A stretch of DNA of 64,000 bases, taken from Gammaproteobacteria bacterium. Its GTDB lineage: Bacteria > Pseudomonadota > Gammaproteobacteria > SZUA-152. The stretch lies in assembly GCA_021647705.1 (NCBI GenBank), contig JAKIUF010000011.1, forward strand, positions 32,774 to 96,773, read 5' to 3'. A program made the position numbers and the translations under genes. The notes under the pieces are model-generated. The model did not search any database. It worked only from the letters and a program-made list of their open reading frames with translations, and was not told the origin of the DNA. Shown here piece after piece: positions 1-9,242 of this stretch; position 1 is the first letter of the stretch; each line of letters opens with the position of its first letter.

Positions 1-830
1 AAGCCAAAAAACAAGGCAAATCCAGTCCACCTGTCCCAATATCCAAAGGATTAAAAGACTCGTCAGGATTGTTGTATGCGACAACCCCTCATTTTCGACT
101 GACAGACTTAATCACTAAAAATGATGTCACAGACAAGCTTGTTCGTGTCATCCGCGAACAGCGTCATATCAGCAAATTAAAAAATCACGGCCTTTCACCC
201 AGGCGCAAGCTGCTGCTTGTCGGTCCGCCTGGCACGGGGAAAACATTCACCGCATCGGTGTTGGCCAGTGAGCTGGGCTATCCGTTATTTCAGGTCAGGC
301 TGGATGCTGTGATCACTAAATTCATGGGCGAATCATCGGCAAAACTTAGACAAGTCTTTGATGCCATTCGTGAGGTAAGAGGCATCTATTTTTTTGATGA
401 ATTTGATGCGCTTGGTTCTCAGCGGACAACACCCAATGATGTTGGCGAAGCAAGACGGATACTGAATAGTTTCTTACAGATGATTGAACAAGATGATTCC
501 AACAGCGTCATTATCTGCGCCACCAACCACGCTGAAATTTTGGATTATGCTTTATTTCGGCGTTTTGATGATGTTATTCAATATCAACTACCCGAAAAGA
601 GCGAGATTGTTATCTTACTCAAAAACAGACTTCAACCCTATGTCACAAAAAGATTTCCGTGGTCCAACCTTGCAACCAAAGCGATAGGACTCAGCAGCGC
701 AGAAATCACGCTTGCTGCCGAAGATGCTATCAAAGAACTGCTTATTCACGAATACAAAACAATCAGCCCCAACATCATTGAACTTGCCATTAATGACCGT
801 CGTGAAATGAGCTATCAAAAACACCGATAA
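1..830 (+). CDS. ietA: AAA+ ATPase, IetA-like (5'-truncated by window edge)
   Basis: The frame is open to the left edge, so the true start lies outside the window. Counting from the TTG at 69, Walker A (GPPGTGKT) is at residues 52-59, Walker B (FFDEFD) at 108-113, sensor-1 Asn at 153 and paired arginines (arginine-finger position) at 164-165. This is one classic AAA+ module of the kind that remodels or unfolds protein partners. It ends 9 nt before a subtilisin-like protease gene; an AAA+ ATPase beside an S8 peptidase is the arrangement of the ietAS anti-phage system, first described as a plasmid-stability pair in Agrobacterium. The role as chaperone or regulator of the protease is inferred from that pairing. 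The AAA+ assignment is certain; the IetA name rests on context. Confidence 0.85.
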   Translation, partial: AKKQGKSSPPVPISKGLKDSSGLLYATTPHFRLTDLITKNDVTDKLVRVIREQRHISKLKNHGLSPRRKLLLVGPPGTGKTFTASVLASELGYPLFQVRLDAVITKFMGESSAKLRQVFDAIREVRGIYFFDEFDALGSQRTTPNDVGEARRILNSFLQMIEQDDSNSVIICATNHAEILDYALFRRFDDVIQYQLPEKSEIVILLKNRLQPYVTKRFPWSNLATKAIGLSSAEITLAAEDAIKELLIHEYKTISPNIIELAINDRREMSYQKHR

Positions 831-839
831 GGAGACAGG

Positions 840-3341
840 GTGACTGATCGAAAGGACGCGAAACCACATTTTTTTCTTGGCCGAACAGGCAAGCCTGAAT
901 TATACACCTACAGCGGTGGAGGTGGTGGTGAGAAACCTCTAATCCCAGAGAAAAATAGACAGCAGCACGGCTCAAGACTTCTTGGGCAACTTCAACAAAT
1001 CCAAACTGATCAACAGGAACTCAAAACTGAGGCATCAGACTACCCGTTGGAGTCTGTAATAGGCATACAGATAGAGTTCGAAAGCTTTCCTGATATAGCA
1101 CTTGCTGTTGAAAGTCTCGCAAACGAGACGCACAAAATTGAACTGTTAAATGTAACCCATCGTAACGATACAACCTTCGCGACTATTTTTGTGCCTGAAG
1201 GCAAACTGTCAGCTTTTGAGAAAAAGCTACGTGACTACCTTTCTGAGAAAAAGAACAAAAATGGCGGTGCGATTGATAATCGCCCGTTGATTGATGCCAT
1301 ACGGTCATTTAGAGTGGCCGCGCTAGAAGCCCTTTGGACAGATGACATCGATCAACTACCTGAAGATTCCGAACAAAGTTTTTGGTGGGAAGTATGGTTG
1401 CCAGTCCGAGGAAATAGGCAAGGTGTTCTCCATGACTTTACTTTGTTAGCAAGTGCTATAGAGATCGAGGTATCACCGCAATCACTGCATTTTCCAGAAA
1501 ACTCCGTGCTACTCGCCAAAGGTAATCGCCGTCAGTTTTCACAAAGTGGTTTATTGCTAAATACCATTTCAGAGCTACGCAAAGCAAAAGAGACTGCTGC
1601 CTTTTTTGATGAAATACCAGCCAATCAGCAGCATGAATGGACAGATGAACTACTAAGCCGTGCTTCATTTTCAAAGGCCACGGATACAACGCCCTACGTA
1701 TGTATTTTGGATACAGGTGTCAACAGAGGCCACCCATTGCTAAGCCCCATCATTGGCACTAAAGATCAGTTTTCTCTTGATGGTGCGTGGGCTGCTACAG
1801 ATGATGATGGTCATGGAACGGGCAGCGCGGGTTTAGTTGCTTGGGGTGATTTAACCTCTGTGCTTGATAGCGATTCCATGATCGAAATAGATCATCGTTT
1901 AGAGTCTGTAAAAACACTACGCCATCATGGGGACAACGAAGGAAAACACCTTGGCATCGTTACCGCCGATAGTATTTCCCTGCCTGAAATCGAAAACCCG
2001 TTTCGAACAAGAGTCTTCTCAATGGCATTATCCGCAACGGATGCCAGAGACAGAGGCAGACCATCGGCCTGGTCTGCGGCAATAGATAGTTTATCGGTAG
2101 ACTATCTGGGTGAAAATGAAAAATCCCGGATCATCGTGCTATCGGCAGGCAATGTCAGTGATAGCCTAAACGATATGACTGAATACCCTGACTACAACGT
2201 ATTACAAGATGTGCATGATCCAGCTCAGGCATGGAACGCGATCACCGTTGGGGCATACACGGAAAAGGTAACGATCACTGAAGACGACTGCTCCAACTAC
2301 ACAGCACTTGCCCCTCTCGGAGGTCTATCCCCCCATAGCACCACATCGACTACATGGGAGCCATCCACCCCGATCAAACCAGAGATTGTATTTGAAGGTG
2401 GAAATGTAGGTATCGACCAGCATAGCTGTGCATCCATTCCGAGCTTATGCCTGTTAACCACGCACAATGAGATTACCACAAGACTATTTTCCACTTTCCA
2501 TGCAACAAGCGCGGCTACCGCGCTGGCCAGTCGGTTCGCGGCTGAAATATATGTTCAGTATCCGAAGCTCTGGCCAGAAACGGTTCGGGCGCTAATGGTT
2601 CATTCAGCACAATGGACTGATGCCATGTGTGAACAATTTTCACATGGAAACACACCACACCAACAAGCCCAACACCGTGTTCGCTGCGTAGGGTTTGGTG
2701 TACCCAATTTAGAACGCGCTCTTTGGAGCGCCAACAATTCACTCGCGCTGGTGATAGAAGATCAATTACAGCCCTTTGATAAAATCAAAGGCAAGCCAGT
2801 TGCCACGAGGGATATGCACCTGCATGACCTGCCTTGGCCGAAGGAGTCACTCCTTGAGTTAGGCGAAACGAATGTTGAGATGACAGTCACTCTCTCTTAT
2901 TTCATCGAACCCAACCCATCTAGCCGAGGCGTAAAGGGTAAATATAGCTACCCCAGCCACCATCTTAAGTTTGACGTAAAACGTGCCACTGAGTCTTTGG
3001 ATGATTTCAGGAAACGTATTAACCGTCGGGTGTTAGATGCAGAAGGAGGAGAAAAACCAAGTAAAACCACCGACCCAAATTGGCTTCTTGGATCGCAATT
3101 TCGACATAAAGGCTCAATCCATAAAGATGTATGGAGTGGTACCGCAGCAGATTTGGCAGAGCGCGGAAAAATTGCTATATACCCTGCCATTGGTTGGTGG
3201 AAAACAAGAACGAAGTTAGAGCGCTATAACAAGTCGGCACGATATGCCTTGATCGTTTCCATTTCGGTACCCGACGTGAAAACAAATATCTATGACGAAG
3301 TCTTTAACCAACTGGAAATTGAACAACTCATTGAAGTGTAG
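840..3341 (+). CDS. ietS: Subtilisin-like (S8) serine peptidase, IetS-like
   Basis: An 833-residue protein with a GTG start, preceded by a GGAG ribosome-binding site placed 5 nt upstream. The first 280 residues form a long N-terminal region without a signal peptide. The S8 catalytic domain then shows Asp291 (ILDTGV), His325 (DGHGTG), the oxyanion Asn438 (SAGN) and Ser557 (ATSAAT); the usual GTSxAxP is degenerate around the serine, but the triad is complete. A C-terminal region of about 250 residues follows. No export signal is visible, so the enzyme should be cytoplasmic, as expected for a defence protease held in check by its AAA+ partner. It lies between the AAA+ gene and a helicase gene with short gaps, so the three are probably co-transcribed. 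S8 identity is secure; the anti-phage role is inferred from the ietAS pairing. Confidence 0.87.
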   Translation: MTDRKDAKPHFFLGRTGKPELYTYSGGGGGEKPLIPEKNRQQHGSRLLGQLQQIQTDQQELKTEASDYPLESVIGIQIEFESFPDIALAVESLANETHKIELLNVTHRNDTTFATIFVPEGKLSAFEKKLRDYLSEKKNKNGGAIDNRPLIDAIRSFRVAALEALWTDDIDQLPEDSEQSFWWEVWLPVRGNRQGVLHDFTLLASAIEIEVSPQSLHFPENSVLLAKGNRRQFSQSGLLLNTISELRKAKETAAFFDEIPANQQHEWTDELLSRASFSKATDTTPYVCILDTGVNRGHPLLSPIIGTKDQFSLDGAWAATDDDGHGTGSAGLVAWGDLTSVLDSDSMIEIDHRLESVKTLRHHGDNEGKHLGIVTADSISLPEIENPFRTRVFSMALSATDARDRGRPSAWSAAIDSLSVDYLGENEKSRIIVLSAGNVSDSLNDMTEYPDYNVLQDVHDPAQAWNAITVGAYTEKVTITEDDCSNYTALAPLGGLSPHSTTSTTWEPSTPIKPEIVFEGGNVGIDQHSCASIPSLCLLTTHNEITTRLFSTFHATSAATALASRFAAEIYVQYPKLWPETVRALMVHSAQWTDAMCEQFSHGNTPHQQAQHRVRCVGFGVPNLERALWSANNSLALVIEDQLQPFDKIKGKPVATRDMHLHDLPWPKESLLELGETNVEMTVTLSYFIEPNPSSRGVKGKYSYPSHHLKFDVKRATESLDDFRKRINRRVLDAEGGEKPSKTTDPNWLLGSQFRHKGSIHKDVWSGTAADLAERGKIAIYPAIGWWKTRTKLERYNKSARYALIVSISVPDVKTNIYDEVFNQLEIEQLIEV

Positions 3342-3355
3342 CGCCAACCTTTCAG

Positions 3356-5710
3356 ATGACACATGAATTACATTTTCTCCGCGCCGAGAATGCCCGCCTG
3401 ATTACACTGCTTGAATCACACGGTATTGAATGGCGCTTACCACAAACTCTACCCTTTGCACCTGATACCGAATCCTCTTCATTCACTACCAAAGAAAAAA
3501 TAGCACTTTTTTGTCGCCTTTTTCGGGGTCGGGAAGATGTTTATCCTGTTCGCTGGGAAAGCAAGGCAGGTAAATCAGGCTATTCCCCAGCGTGTGCCAA
3601 TGAATGGAAATCAGGTATCTGCGAAAAGCCGCGCATCAAGTGTGCTGATTGCTCCAATCGCTCACTAATCCCGCTGACCGACCAGACCCTTTTTGACCAT
3701 CTTGCAGGAAATCATACTATTGGAGTTTACCCGCTATTAACAGATGACCGTTGTTATTTTCTCGCCGTTGATTTTGATAAAGCGGATTGGCGTGAGGATG
3801 CCTGTGCCTTTGTGCAATCATGCCAGGAGCTGGATGTGCCTGCTGCTCTGGAAATTTCCCGTTCCGGCAATGGTGCTCATATCTGGGTCTTTTTTTCCTC
3901 CTCTGTTTCTGCCAGTGATGCGCGGCGACTGGGTACGGCGATCATCAGTTATACATGCCATCGTACCCGACAACTTGAGTTGGGTTCTTATGATCGTTTG
4001 TTTCCGAATCAGGATACGATGCCAAAGGGTGGTTTTGGTAATCTGATTGCGCTGCCGTTACAAAAACGGCCTCGTGAGCATGGGCGTAGCGTATTTGTCG
4101 ATGACAAGCTACAGCCTTACCCCGATCAGTGGGCTTTTATTGCCTCGATACAATCCATGAGCCTTCCGGATCTGGAAGCAGTCATATTGCTTGCTACAGG
4201 CAACAAACATCCACTGGATGTAACGTTTATCAGTGATGAAGATCAGCAGGAACCCTGGAGACGACCAGCTTCGGCATCAAAAAAAATAATGGATTCTATA
4301 CCGGAGTCGCTGACGATCACGTTGGCAAATCTCATCTATTTTGAAAAGGAACAGCTTCCACAATCCCTGGCCAATCGGCTGATTCGTTTGGCAGCATTCC
4401 AAAATCCGGAATTCTATAAGGCACAGGCCATGCGTTTTCCTGTTTGGGATAAACCCAGAATCATCGGGTGTGCGGAGAATTACCCCAGACATATTGCCTT
4501 GCCTCGTGGTTGTCTGGAGGCTGTTCAAAAGCTGTTGCATGAAAACAATATTCACTGTGAGTTGCAGGATAAGCGTTTTGTGGGTGACACTATTGATATC
4601 AATTTTGAAGGCACGCTTCGCGCAGACCAGAAAAAAGCGGTTAACGCCATGCTCAAACATGATGTGGGTATCTTGTGCGCCCCGACGGCTTTCGGGAAAA
4701 CGGTCACAGCGGCCTCGCTCATTGCTCGCAGAGGTGTCAATGCTTTGATTTTAGTGCATCGTACTGAACTATTGAAACAGTGGCAGGTGAGGTTACAGTC
4801 ATTTCTTGACATAAAAAAAGGTGTCGTCGGCACAATGGGGGGAGGCTCAGTAAAGCCCACTGGTGTCATCGATATAGCCGTCATGCAAACACTGACACGC
4901 CGGAAAGAACTCCGTGACAAACTGGAACATTATGGGCATGTCATTGTTGATGAGTGCCACCATCTCTCGGCATTTTCTTTTGAGGCGATTCTTAAACACA
5001 CCAAAGCAAAATATGTGTTGGGCCTGACAGCAACACCTGTGCGTCGTGATGGCCAGCAACCCATTATCTATATGCAGTGCGGCCCAATTCGTCACACGGC
5101 AACCACGCCAGAAAATGCTCCTAAAGAACTGGAGGTAACGCCACACTATATTTCCTCGGATATCGATGTCGTTCCTGATGCTCGCATACAGGATATCTTT
5201 CGTCATTTATCAGAAAATACGCATCGAACCACAGAAATTGTTACCCACATTGCGAACCTTTATGCGCAAGGGAGAAAAGTGCTTGTATTGACGGAGCGTA
5301 CTGACCATCTGGCTGCCATTGGTGATGCGCTGGCCCCGCTTGTTCCGAGTTTTTATAGGTTGCACGGACGCATGTCAAAAAAACAGCGTTCTACGGTAAT
5401 TGCTGAACTGGATGCCTTGCCTGATGATGCTCCACGCATCCTGCTGGCAACGGGGAAACTGGTCGGGGAAGGTTTTGATCATCCTCCACTGGATACTCTG
5501 ATACTTACCATGCCGATTTCCTGGAAAGGCACGCTACAGCAATATGCCGGGCGATTACATCGTCAACACAGTTCTAAAACAGATGTAAAAATTATCGATT
5601 TTGTTGATACCGGTCATTCGGCATTATTGAAAATGTGGGATAAACGTCAGCGTGGTTATCGGGCAATGGGGTATTGTATTACCGTTGGCAATACCTTCAA
5701 ATCCAGGTGA
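3356..5710 (+). CDS. TOTE-type archaeo-eukaryotic primase domain fused to a superfamily 2 helicase
   Basis: A 784-residue protein starting 14 nt after ietS. The N-terminal part carries a cysteine cluster (Cys80, 89, 96, 99) likely to bind zinc, then an AEP primase-polymerase-like core with AVDFD (Asp139, Asp141) and SRSGNGAHIW including His175. The C-terminal half is an SF2 helicase: Walker A APTAFGKT at 442-449, DECH at 532-535, LTATP at 557-561, and a motif VI QYAGRLHRQ near the end. This architecture matches proteins described as TOTE conflict-system AEP-helicases, thought to act on invading nucleic acid. Its position in one operon with ietAS suggests a joint or layered defence function; that link is inference. 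No frameshift is seen, and all catalytic motifs look intact. Confidence 0.85.
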   Translation: MTHELHFLRAENARLITLLESHGIEWRLPQTLPFAPDTESSSFTTKEKIALFCRLFRGREDVYPVRWESKAGKSGYSPACANEWKSGICEKPRIKCADCSNRSLIPLTDQTLFDHLAGNHTIGVYPLLTDDRCYFLAVDFDKADWREDACAFVQSCQELDVPAALEISRSGNGAHIWVFFSSSVSASDARRLGTAIISYTCHRTRQLELGSYDRLFPNQDTMPKGGFGNLIALPLQKRPREHGRSVFVDDKLQPYPDQWAFIASIQSMSLPDLEAVILLATGNKHPLDVTFISDEDQQEPWRRPASASKKIMDSIPESLTITLANLIYFEKEQLPQSLANRLIRLAAFQNPEFYKAQAMRFPVWDKPRIIGCAENYPRHIALPRGCLEAVQKLLHENNIHCELQDKRFVGDTIDINFEGTLRADQKKAVNAMLKHDVGILCAPTAFGKTVTAASLIARRGVNALILVHRTELLKQWQVRLQSFLDIKKGVVGTMGGGSVKPTGVIDIAVMQTLTRRKELRDKLEHYGHVIVDECHHLSAFSFEAILKHTKAKYVLGLTATPVRRDGQQPIIYMQCGPIRHTATTPENAPKELEVTPHYISSDIDVVPDARIQDIFRHLSENTHRTTEIVTHIANLYAQGRKVLVLTERTDHLAAIGDALAPLVPSFYRLHGRMSKKQRSTVIAELDALPDDAPRILLATGKLVGEGFDHPPLDTLILTMPISWKGTLQQYAGRLHRQHSSKTDVKIIDFVDTGHSALLKMWDKRQRGYRAMGYCITVGNTFKSR

Positions 5711-5835
5711 TCAGCTCTTTGTTGGGTTTTGTGGCTTGGCGGATTGGAGTGATCTGAATATAGTTTTGGAGGTGGTTTATTGTTCTGGCATGCTGGGGTT
5801 CATAAAAAAACATTCACCCCAGCCTACGCATCGCT

Positions 5836-6540
5836 TTAACGCCGTTGCGGTTCGCTCCACCAGTTAGGGGAGATTTCATAAATTTCAGTCTGCTTGCCGA
5901 GTCGTTTAACCAGGTTTAAAGCCGCCATGCCGGGCTCACTTTTTACGACGATGGTTAAACCATCACCGGGCAAGCTGCGCTCTTTCAATAAGTTGTGCTG
6001 GGTCAGCCAGATATGAATGTTCTCCACTGCCATATCTGATTGAAAGCGGATGATGACGTTGCCGGGCAGTGCCATGCGGGGTGAGTTGGGACGGGGGGAG
6101 CTGTGAAAGACTGGTGATACGTTGGGACTCCGTTTTGCATTTGCAGCAGCACTGGCGCTGTCTGCAAGTGATTTGCTAACAATGTTCTCCACTTGCTGTG
6201 GCTCTGCTCGCCATATGGTGGTTATGCCGTGTGTTTTGACTTGTTGACTGTTGGCGTTGCGCAAGGCAGTGGTTGATTTGAGCTGTTCTGCGGCGTTGTT
6301 ATTCGGTACATAAAATTCTGCATACTCTTCGGGATTGAGCCAACTGGTGATATCCCGTTTGCCATTGTTCCAGGTAATTGCTTTCCACGAATTTGACTGG
6401 GTTGTGTTCGTGATGCTTTTACTCACTGTTTCCCCTTTAGTGGGGGGATTGCTGTAGCCCAGAGTGGCAAAAATAGCGAGGGAGGCCACTGCTGTTATCA
6501 CAATATAGCGTTTTGTTAATGCGGGTTTGTACTTATTCAT
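5836..6540 (-). CDS. Exported prodomain/chaperone-like protein for the adjacent protease
   Basis: The ATG at 6540 is chosen (234 aa) because GGAG lies 9 nt upstream; the frame also opens at a TTG at 6561. The N-terminus has a positively charged stretch and one hydrophobic segment (signal peptide or anchor). The last 80 residues, ending in YEISPNWWSEPQRR, resemble the propeptide/inhibitor fold of S8 proteases, whose C-termini typically read 'P-N-W'. The gene begins 27 nt after the kexin-like protease gene. In Aeromonas sobria the kexin-like protease ASP needs a chaperone (ORF2) encoded directly downstream, and this pair has the same order. The function as external chaperone is inferred from fold resemblance and position. 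The middle (about 40-140) is low-complexity and not recognised. Confidence 0.6.
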   Translation of the reverse strand: MNKYKPALTKRYIVITAVASLAIFATLGYSNPPTKGETVSKSITNTTQSNSWKAITWNNGKRDITSWLNPEEYAEFYVPNNNAAEQLKSTTALRNANSQQVKTHGITTIWRAEPQQVENIVSKSLADSASAAANAKRSPNVSPVFHSSPRPNSPRMALPGNVIIRFQSDMAVENIHIWLTQHNLLKERSLPGDGLTIVVKSEPGMAALNLVKRLGKQTEIYEISPNWWSEPQRR

Positions 6541-6567
6541 ATTTATAGGCTCCGGCAGCAATAGGTT

Positions 6568-9024
6568 TTAGTGGCCATAAAACTTAAGCCCCCAGGAGGT
6601 AAATGTGCCTGTGTCACTCGATGTTTTATCGGAAACCTTGAGGGTCCAAGTGCCGGCGCTGTTCTCGCCTAAATGGCGGGCGCTGCCAAATACCCAGCTA
6701 TTGTAGTTACTACTGCAAGGAGTAGGGTTGAGGCGGTGGAGGCAGCCATGTTTTTCGGCCAGAACGCTTGTTGTTCCAGAGGGGCTGGTGAGTTCCACTC
6801 TGAGGTCGCCGTGGTAGGTGTGATTGGCACTGAAGGTAATTTCGATAAATTCAATACTCATGCTGCTATCGATGACGATACTGTTGCTGACGCCCGTGAG
6901 ATTGTTATCAGGAATACTGGTAGCAACAGAGCGTACGCCGCTGTTAAAAGTGCGTTCAGGGCCGATATTGCTCCAGGTTCGGCTGGTTGTAACAGCGGTA
7001 GCGGCGTCAACCACACCAAACCCGTATTTATGGTTAAAGTTGTAGACTGGCGTGCCAGCGGTCACTTCCCAGTCGGTATCGGCCGGATCATTTTTGCGTG
7101 CTGTCTGCGCCAGTATCAGGCGTACATCGCGCCAGCCTAGATTGGGGTTGGTTTGCAGCATTAGGGCAATAACCCCGGCTGCGAGGGGGGCAGATGACGA
7201 AGTGCCAATAAACGTTTTGGTGTAATTTTTGTCAGCGTAATCGTTAGGGCTGTTGTTGGTATTCAAGCCCTGATCTCCTCCTCCGCTGCGATCAGTGGTG
7301 GTAATGCTTTGCTCATTGTTTTCGAGGTTACCGCCTGAAGGGGCGCAGATCCACAGGTTGGCACCATTTTCTGAATAAACAGCTTGCTGACCTCTATCGT
7401 TAGTGGCACAGACAGCGATGACATAACGATTATTAGCAAACGCATCATAATTTGAATTGTCGACGCCATTGGGGTTGCCGTACCGAAGGCTTGCACCATT
7501 GCCAGCAGCCCAGGTGTAGATGGTACCAAGACCACCACGACCATCAGTTGTGCCCGTTTGTAAGCTATTGAGCCAGCCGGCAGGCGGAGGAGGGCTTAGT
7601 TCGCCGGTATCATCCGTAGGTCCCCAACTGTTATTGGAGATGGCGACATTGCTGATATTTCTGGTCATGGCATCAAGGGCATTGACCCCGGTAAGGTTAC
7701 TGATCAGGTTAAACCCGGCTATGGAGGCTTGAGGAGCACTGCCTCGTACGCCCAGGCCGTTGAAGTCACGTGCGGCAATGACGCCTGCGACCAAGGTACC
7801 GTGGTAGTGATCGCTACACTGGGTGGGTGTATTTGCCAGATCATTGTCATTGTCACAGTAGTCGTAACTCTGACCAGCCAGGATATTGGTGGCCAAGTCT
7901 TCATGCTCTACTTCCAGGCCGTCATCAACGACTCGGATATTAACGCCTGCGCCTTTGGTTTTGGTGCCAGTGGTGGCATTAATTACCGTGTTCCAAGCGG
8001 TTTCTACGTTGATATCTTCACCACTGACACCACTATTTTGGCCACTGTTTTTAAGGTGCCATTGTTTATCATAAAGCGGGTCGGCGATGCTGGTGATGGT
8101 GGTGGTGTCGGCGGTACTGTCGATGAGGCCGTCGTTGACGATCAGTTCTAGTACATAGGCACCATCGACATCGGGGGTGAACGTGGGTTTGGCGATGACC
8201 ATACTGCTCAGATTGATATTGCTGATAGCGGGTTTGCTAACAATGGACCAGCGGTAGGTAATGGGGGCGGGACTGTTGTCAGCATCATTGCTGCCGGAGC
8301 CATCGAGCTGCACCTGTTGCAGGGTGATTGAGTTTTGATCAGGGCCAGCATTGGCAACCGGTTTCATATTGGGCGTGCTGGTAATGGTGACGGTGTCTGT
8401 TGCGTTGTTATCAGGTATGCCATCGTTGACGGTGAGTTTCAGTACATAAGTGCCATCGATGTCGGGAGTGAAGGTAGGGTTGACGATTGTGGCATCGCTG
8501 ATATTGGCGGTACTGCCCGCAGGGCGGTTGTCGATGGCCCAGGCATAGGCGAGCGAATTGTTTTCAACATCACTGCTGCCGGAACCATTGAGCTGTACCT
8601 GCCGCAGGGTAATTACGTTCTGGTCTGAACCGGCATCAGCGACAGGGGGCGTATTCGTGCTGGTGACGGTGACGGTGTCTGCAATACTGTTGGTGATGCC
8701 GTCATTGACAATGAGTTGCAACGTATAAGTACCATTGCGCTCGGGAGTGAAAGTGGGGTTGACGATGGCCGCATCATTCAGCGTGGCGGTACTGTTTGTG
8801 GGGCCAGTGATGGTCCAGGCATAGGTGAGTGTCGCGTTTTCAACATCACTGCTGTCGGAGCCATCGAGCTGTACCGGTTGCAGGGTAGTTGCATTTTGAT
8901 TAGGCCCGGCGTTGGCGACAGGGGCTATATTGGCGCTATCTCCTTCTTCAATGTTTTCACCACAAGCACTTAGTAACAGAAATAAAGAGATAACAACACG
9001 TTGAGTCCATTTTGTTGACAACAC
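6568..9024 (-). CDS. Kexin-like S8 protease lipoprotein with three PKD-type domains and a P/Homo B domain
   Basis: An 818-aa protein starting at GTG with AAGGA just upstream. A lipoprotein signal ends LLLSAC (Cys21). Three PKD-like repeats follow (about 32-122, 125-216, 221-312), each with ANAG/ADAG-P/S-DQN and QLDGS or QLNGS motifs. The catalytic domain carries Asp367 (VVDDG), His408 (DHYHGT), oxyanion Asn509 (AAGNG) and Ser609 (GTSSSAP). The C-terminal 130 residues form a proprotein-convertase P domain (SPSGT, GTWTLKVSD). The double Asp of VVDDG and the P domain place it in the kexin subfamily. There is no obvious N-terminal prodomain, which fits a separately encoded one immediately downstream. 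It is probably anchored in the outer membrane, facing the periplasm or outside. The substrate is unknown. Confidence 0.88.
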   Translation of the reverse strand: MLSTKWTQRVVISLFLLLSACGENIEEGDSANIAPVANAGPNQNATTLQPVQLDGSDSSDVENATLTYAWTITGPTNSTATLNDAAIVNPTFTPERNGTYTLQLIVNDGITNSIADTVTVTSTNTPPVADAGSDQNVITLRQVQLNGSGSSDVENNSLAYAWAIDNRPAGSTANISDATIVNPTFTPDIDGTYVLKLTVNDGIPDNNATDTVTITSTPNMKPVANAGPDQNSITLQQVQLDGSGSNDADNSPAPITYRWSIVSKPAISNINLSSMVIAKPTFTPDVDGAYVLELIVNDGLIDSTADTTTITSIADPLYDKQWHLKNSGQNSGVSGEDINVETAWNTVINATTGTKTKGAGVNIRVVDDGLEVEHEDLATNILAGQSYDYCDNDNDLANTPTQCSDHYHGTLVAGVIAARDFNGLGVRGSAPQASIAGFNLISNLTGVNALDAMTRNISNVAISNNSWGPTDDTGELSPPPPAGWLNSLQTGTTDGRGGLGTIYTWAAGNGASLRYGNPNGVDNSNYDAFANNRYVIAVCATNDRGQQAVYSENGANLWICAPSGGNLENNEQSITTTDRSGGGDQGLNTNNSPNDYADKNYTKTFIGTSSSAPLAAGVIALMLQTNPNLGWRDVRLILAQTARKNDPADTDWEVTAGTPVYNFNHKYGFGVVDAATAVTTSRTWSNIGPERTFNSGVRSVATSIPDNNLTGVSNSIVIDSSMSIEFIEITFSANHTYHGDLRVELTSPSGTTSVLAEKHGCLHRLNPTPCSSNYNSWVFGSARHLGENSAGTWTLKVSDKTSSDTGTFTSWGLKFYGH

Positions 9025-9242
9025 GATATCCTTTTCTAACAGTCCATTGTTTTGTATTTTTGTAATGACTTGATTTGGGAGGCGGTCCAGTCCCTCTTCA
9101 TTACGGAATACATTATCAGAATGCGTTATAAGGTATCTGTCAGCACTAACCCCGTCAAGCGGCTTTTTACTGAGATATCACGATTAATTTATGCGGGAAT
9201 CCGAATTTGGTGAGCTCGCGGTCTGTGAAGATTAGCTGTGTT

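Noticed and set aside
6673..8973. Several long plus-strand frames opposite the PKD protease
   Set aside because: They mirror the repetitive PKD coding sequence and have no motif or start signal; shadows of the real gene.
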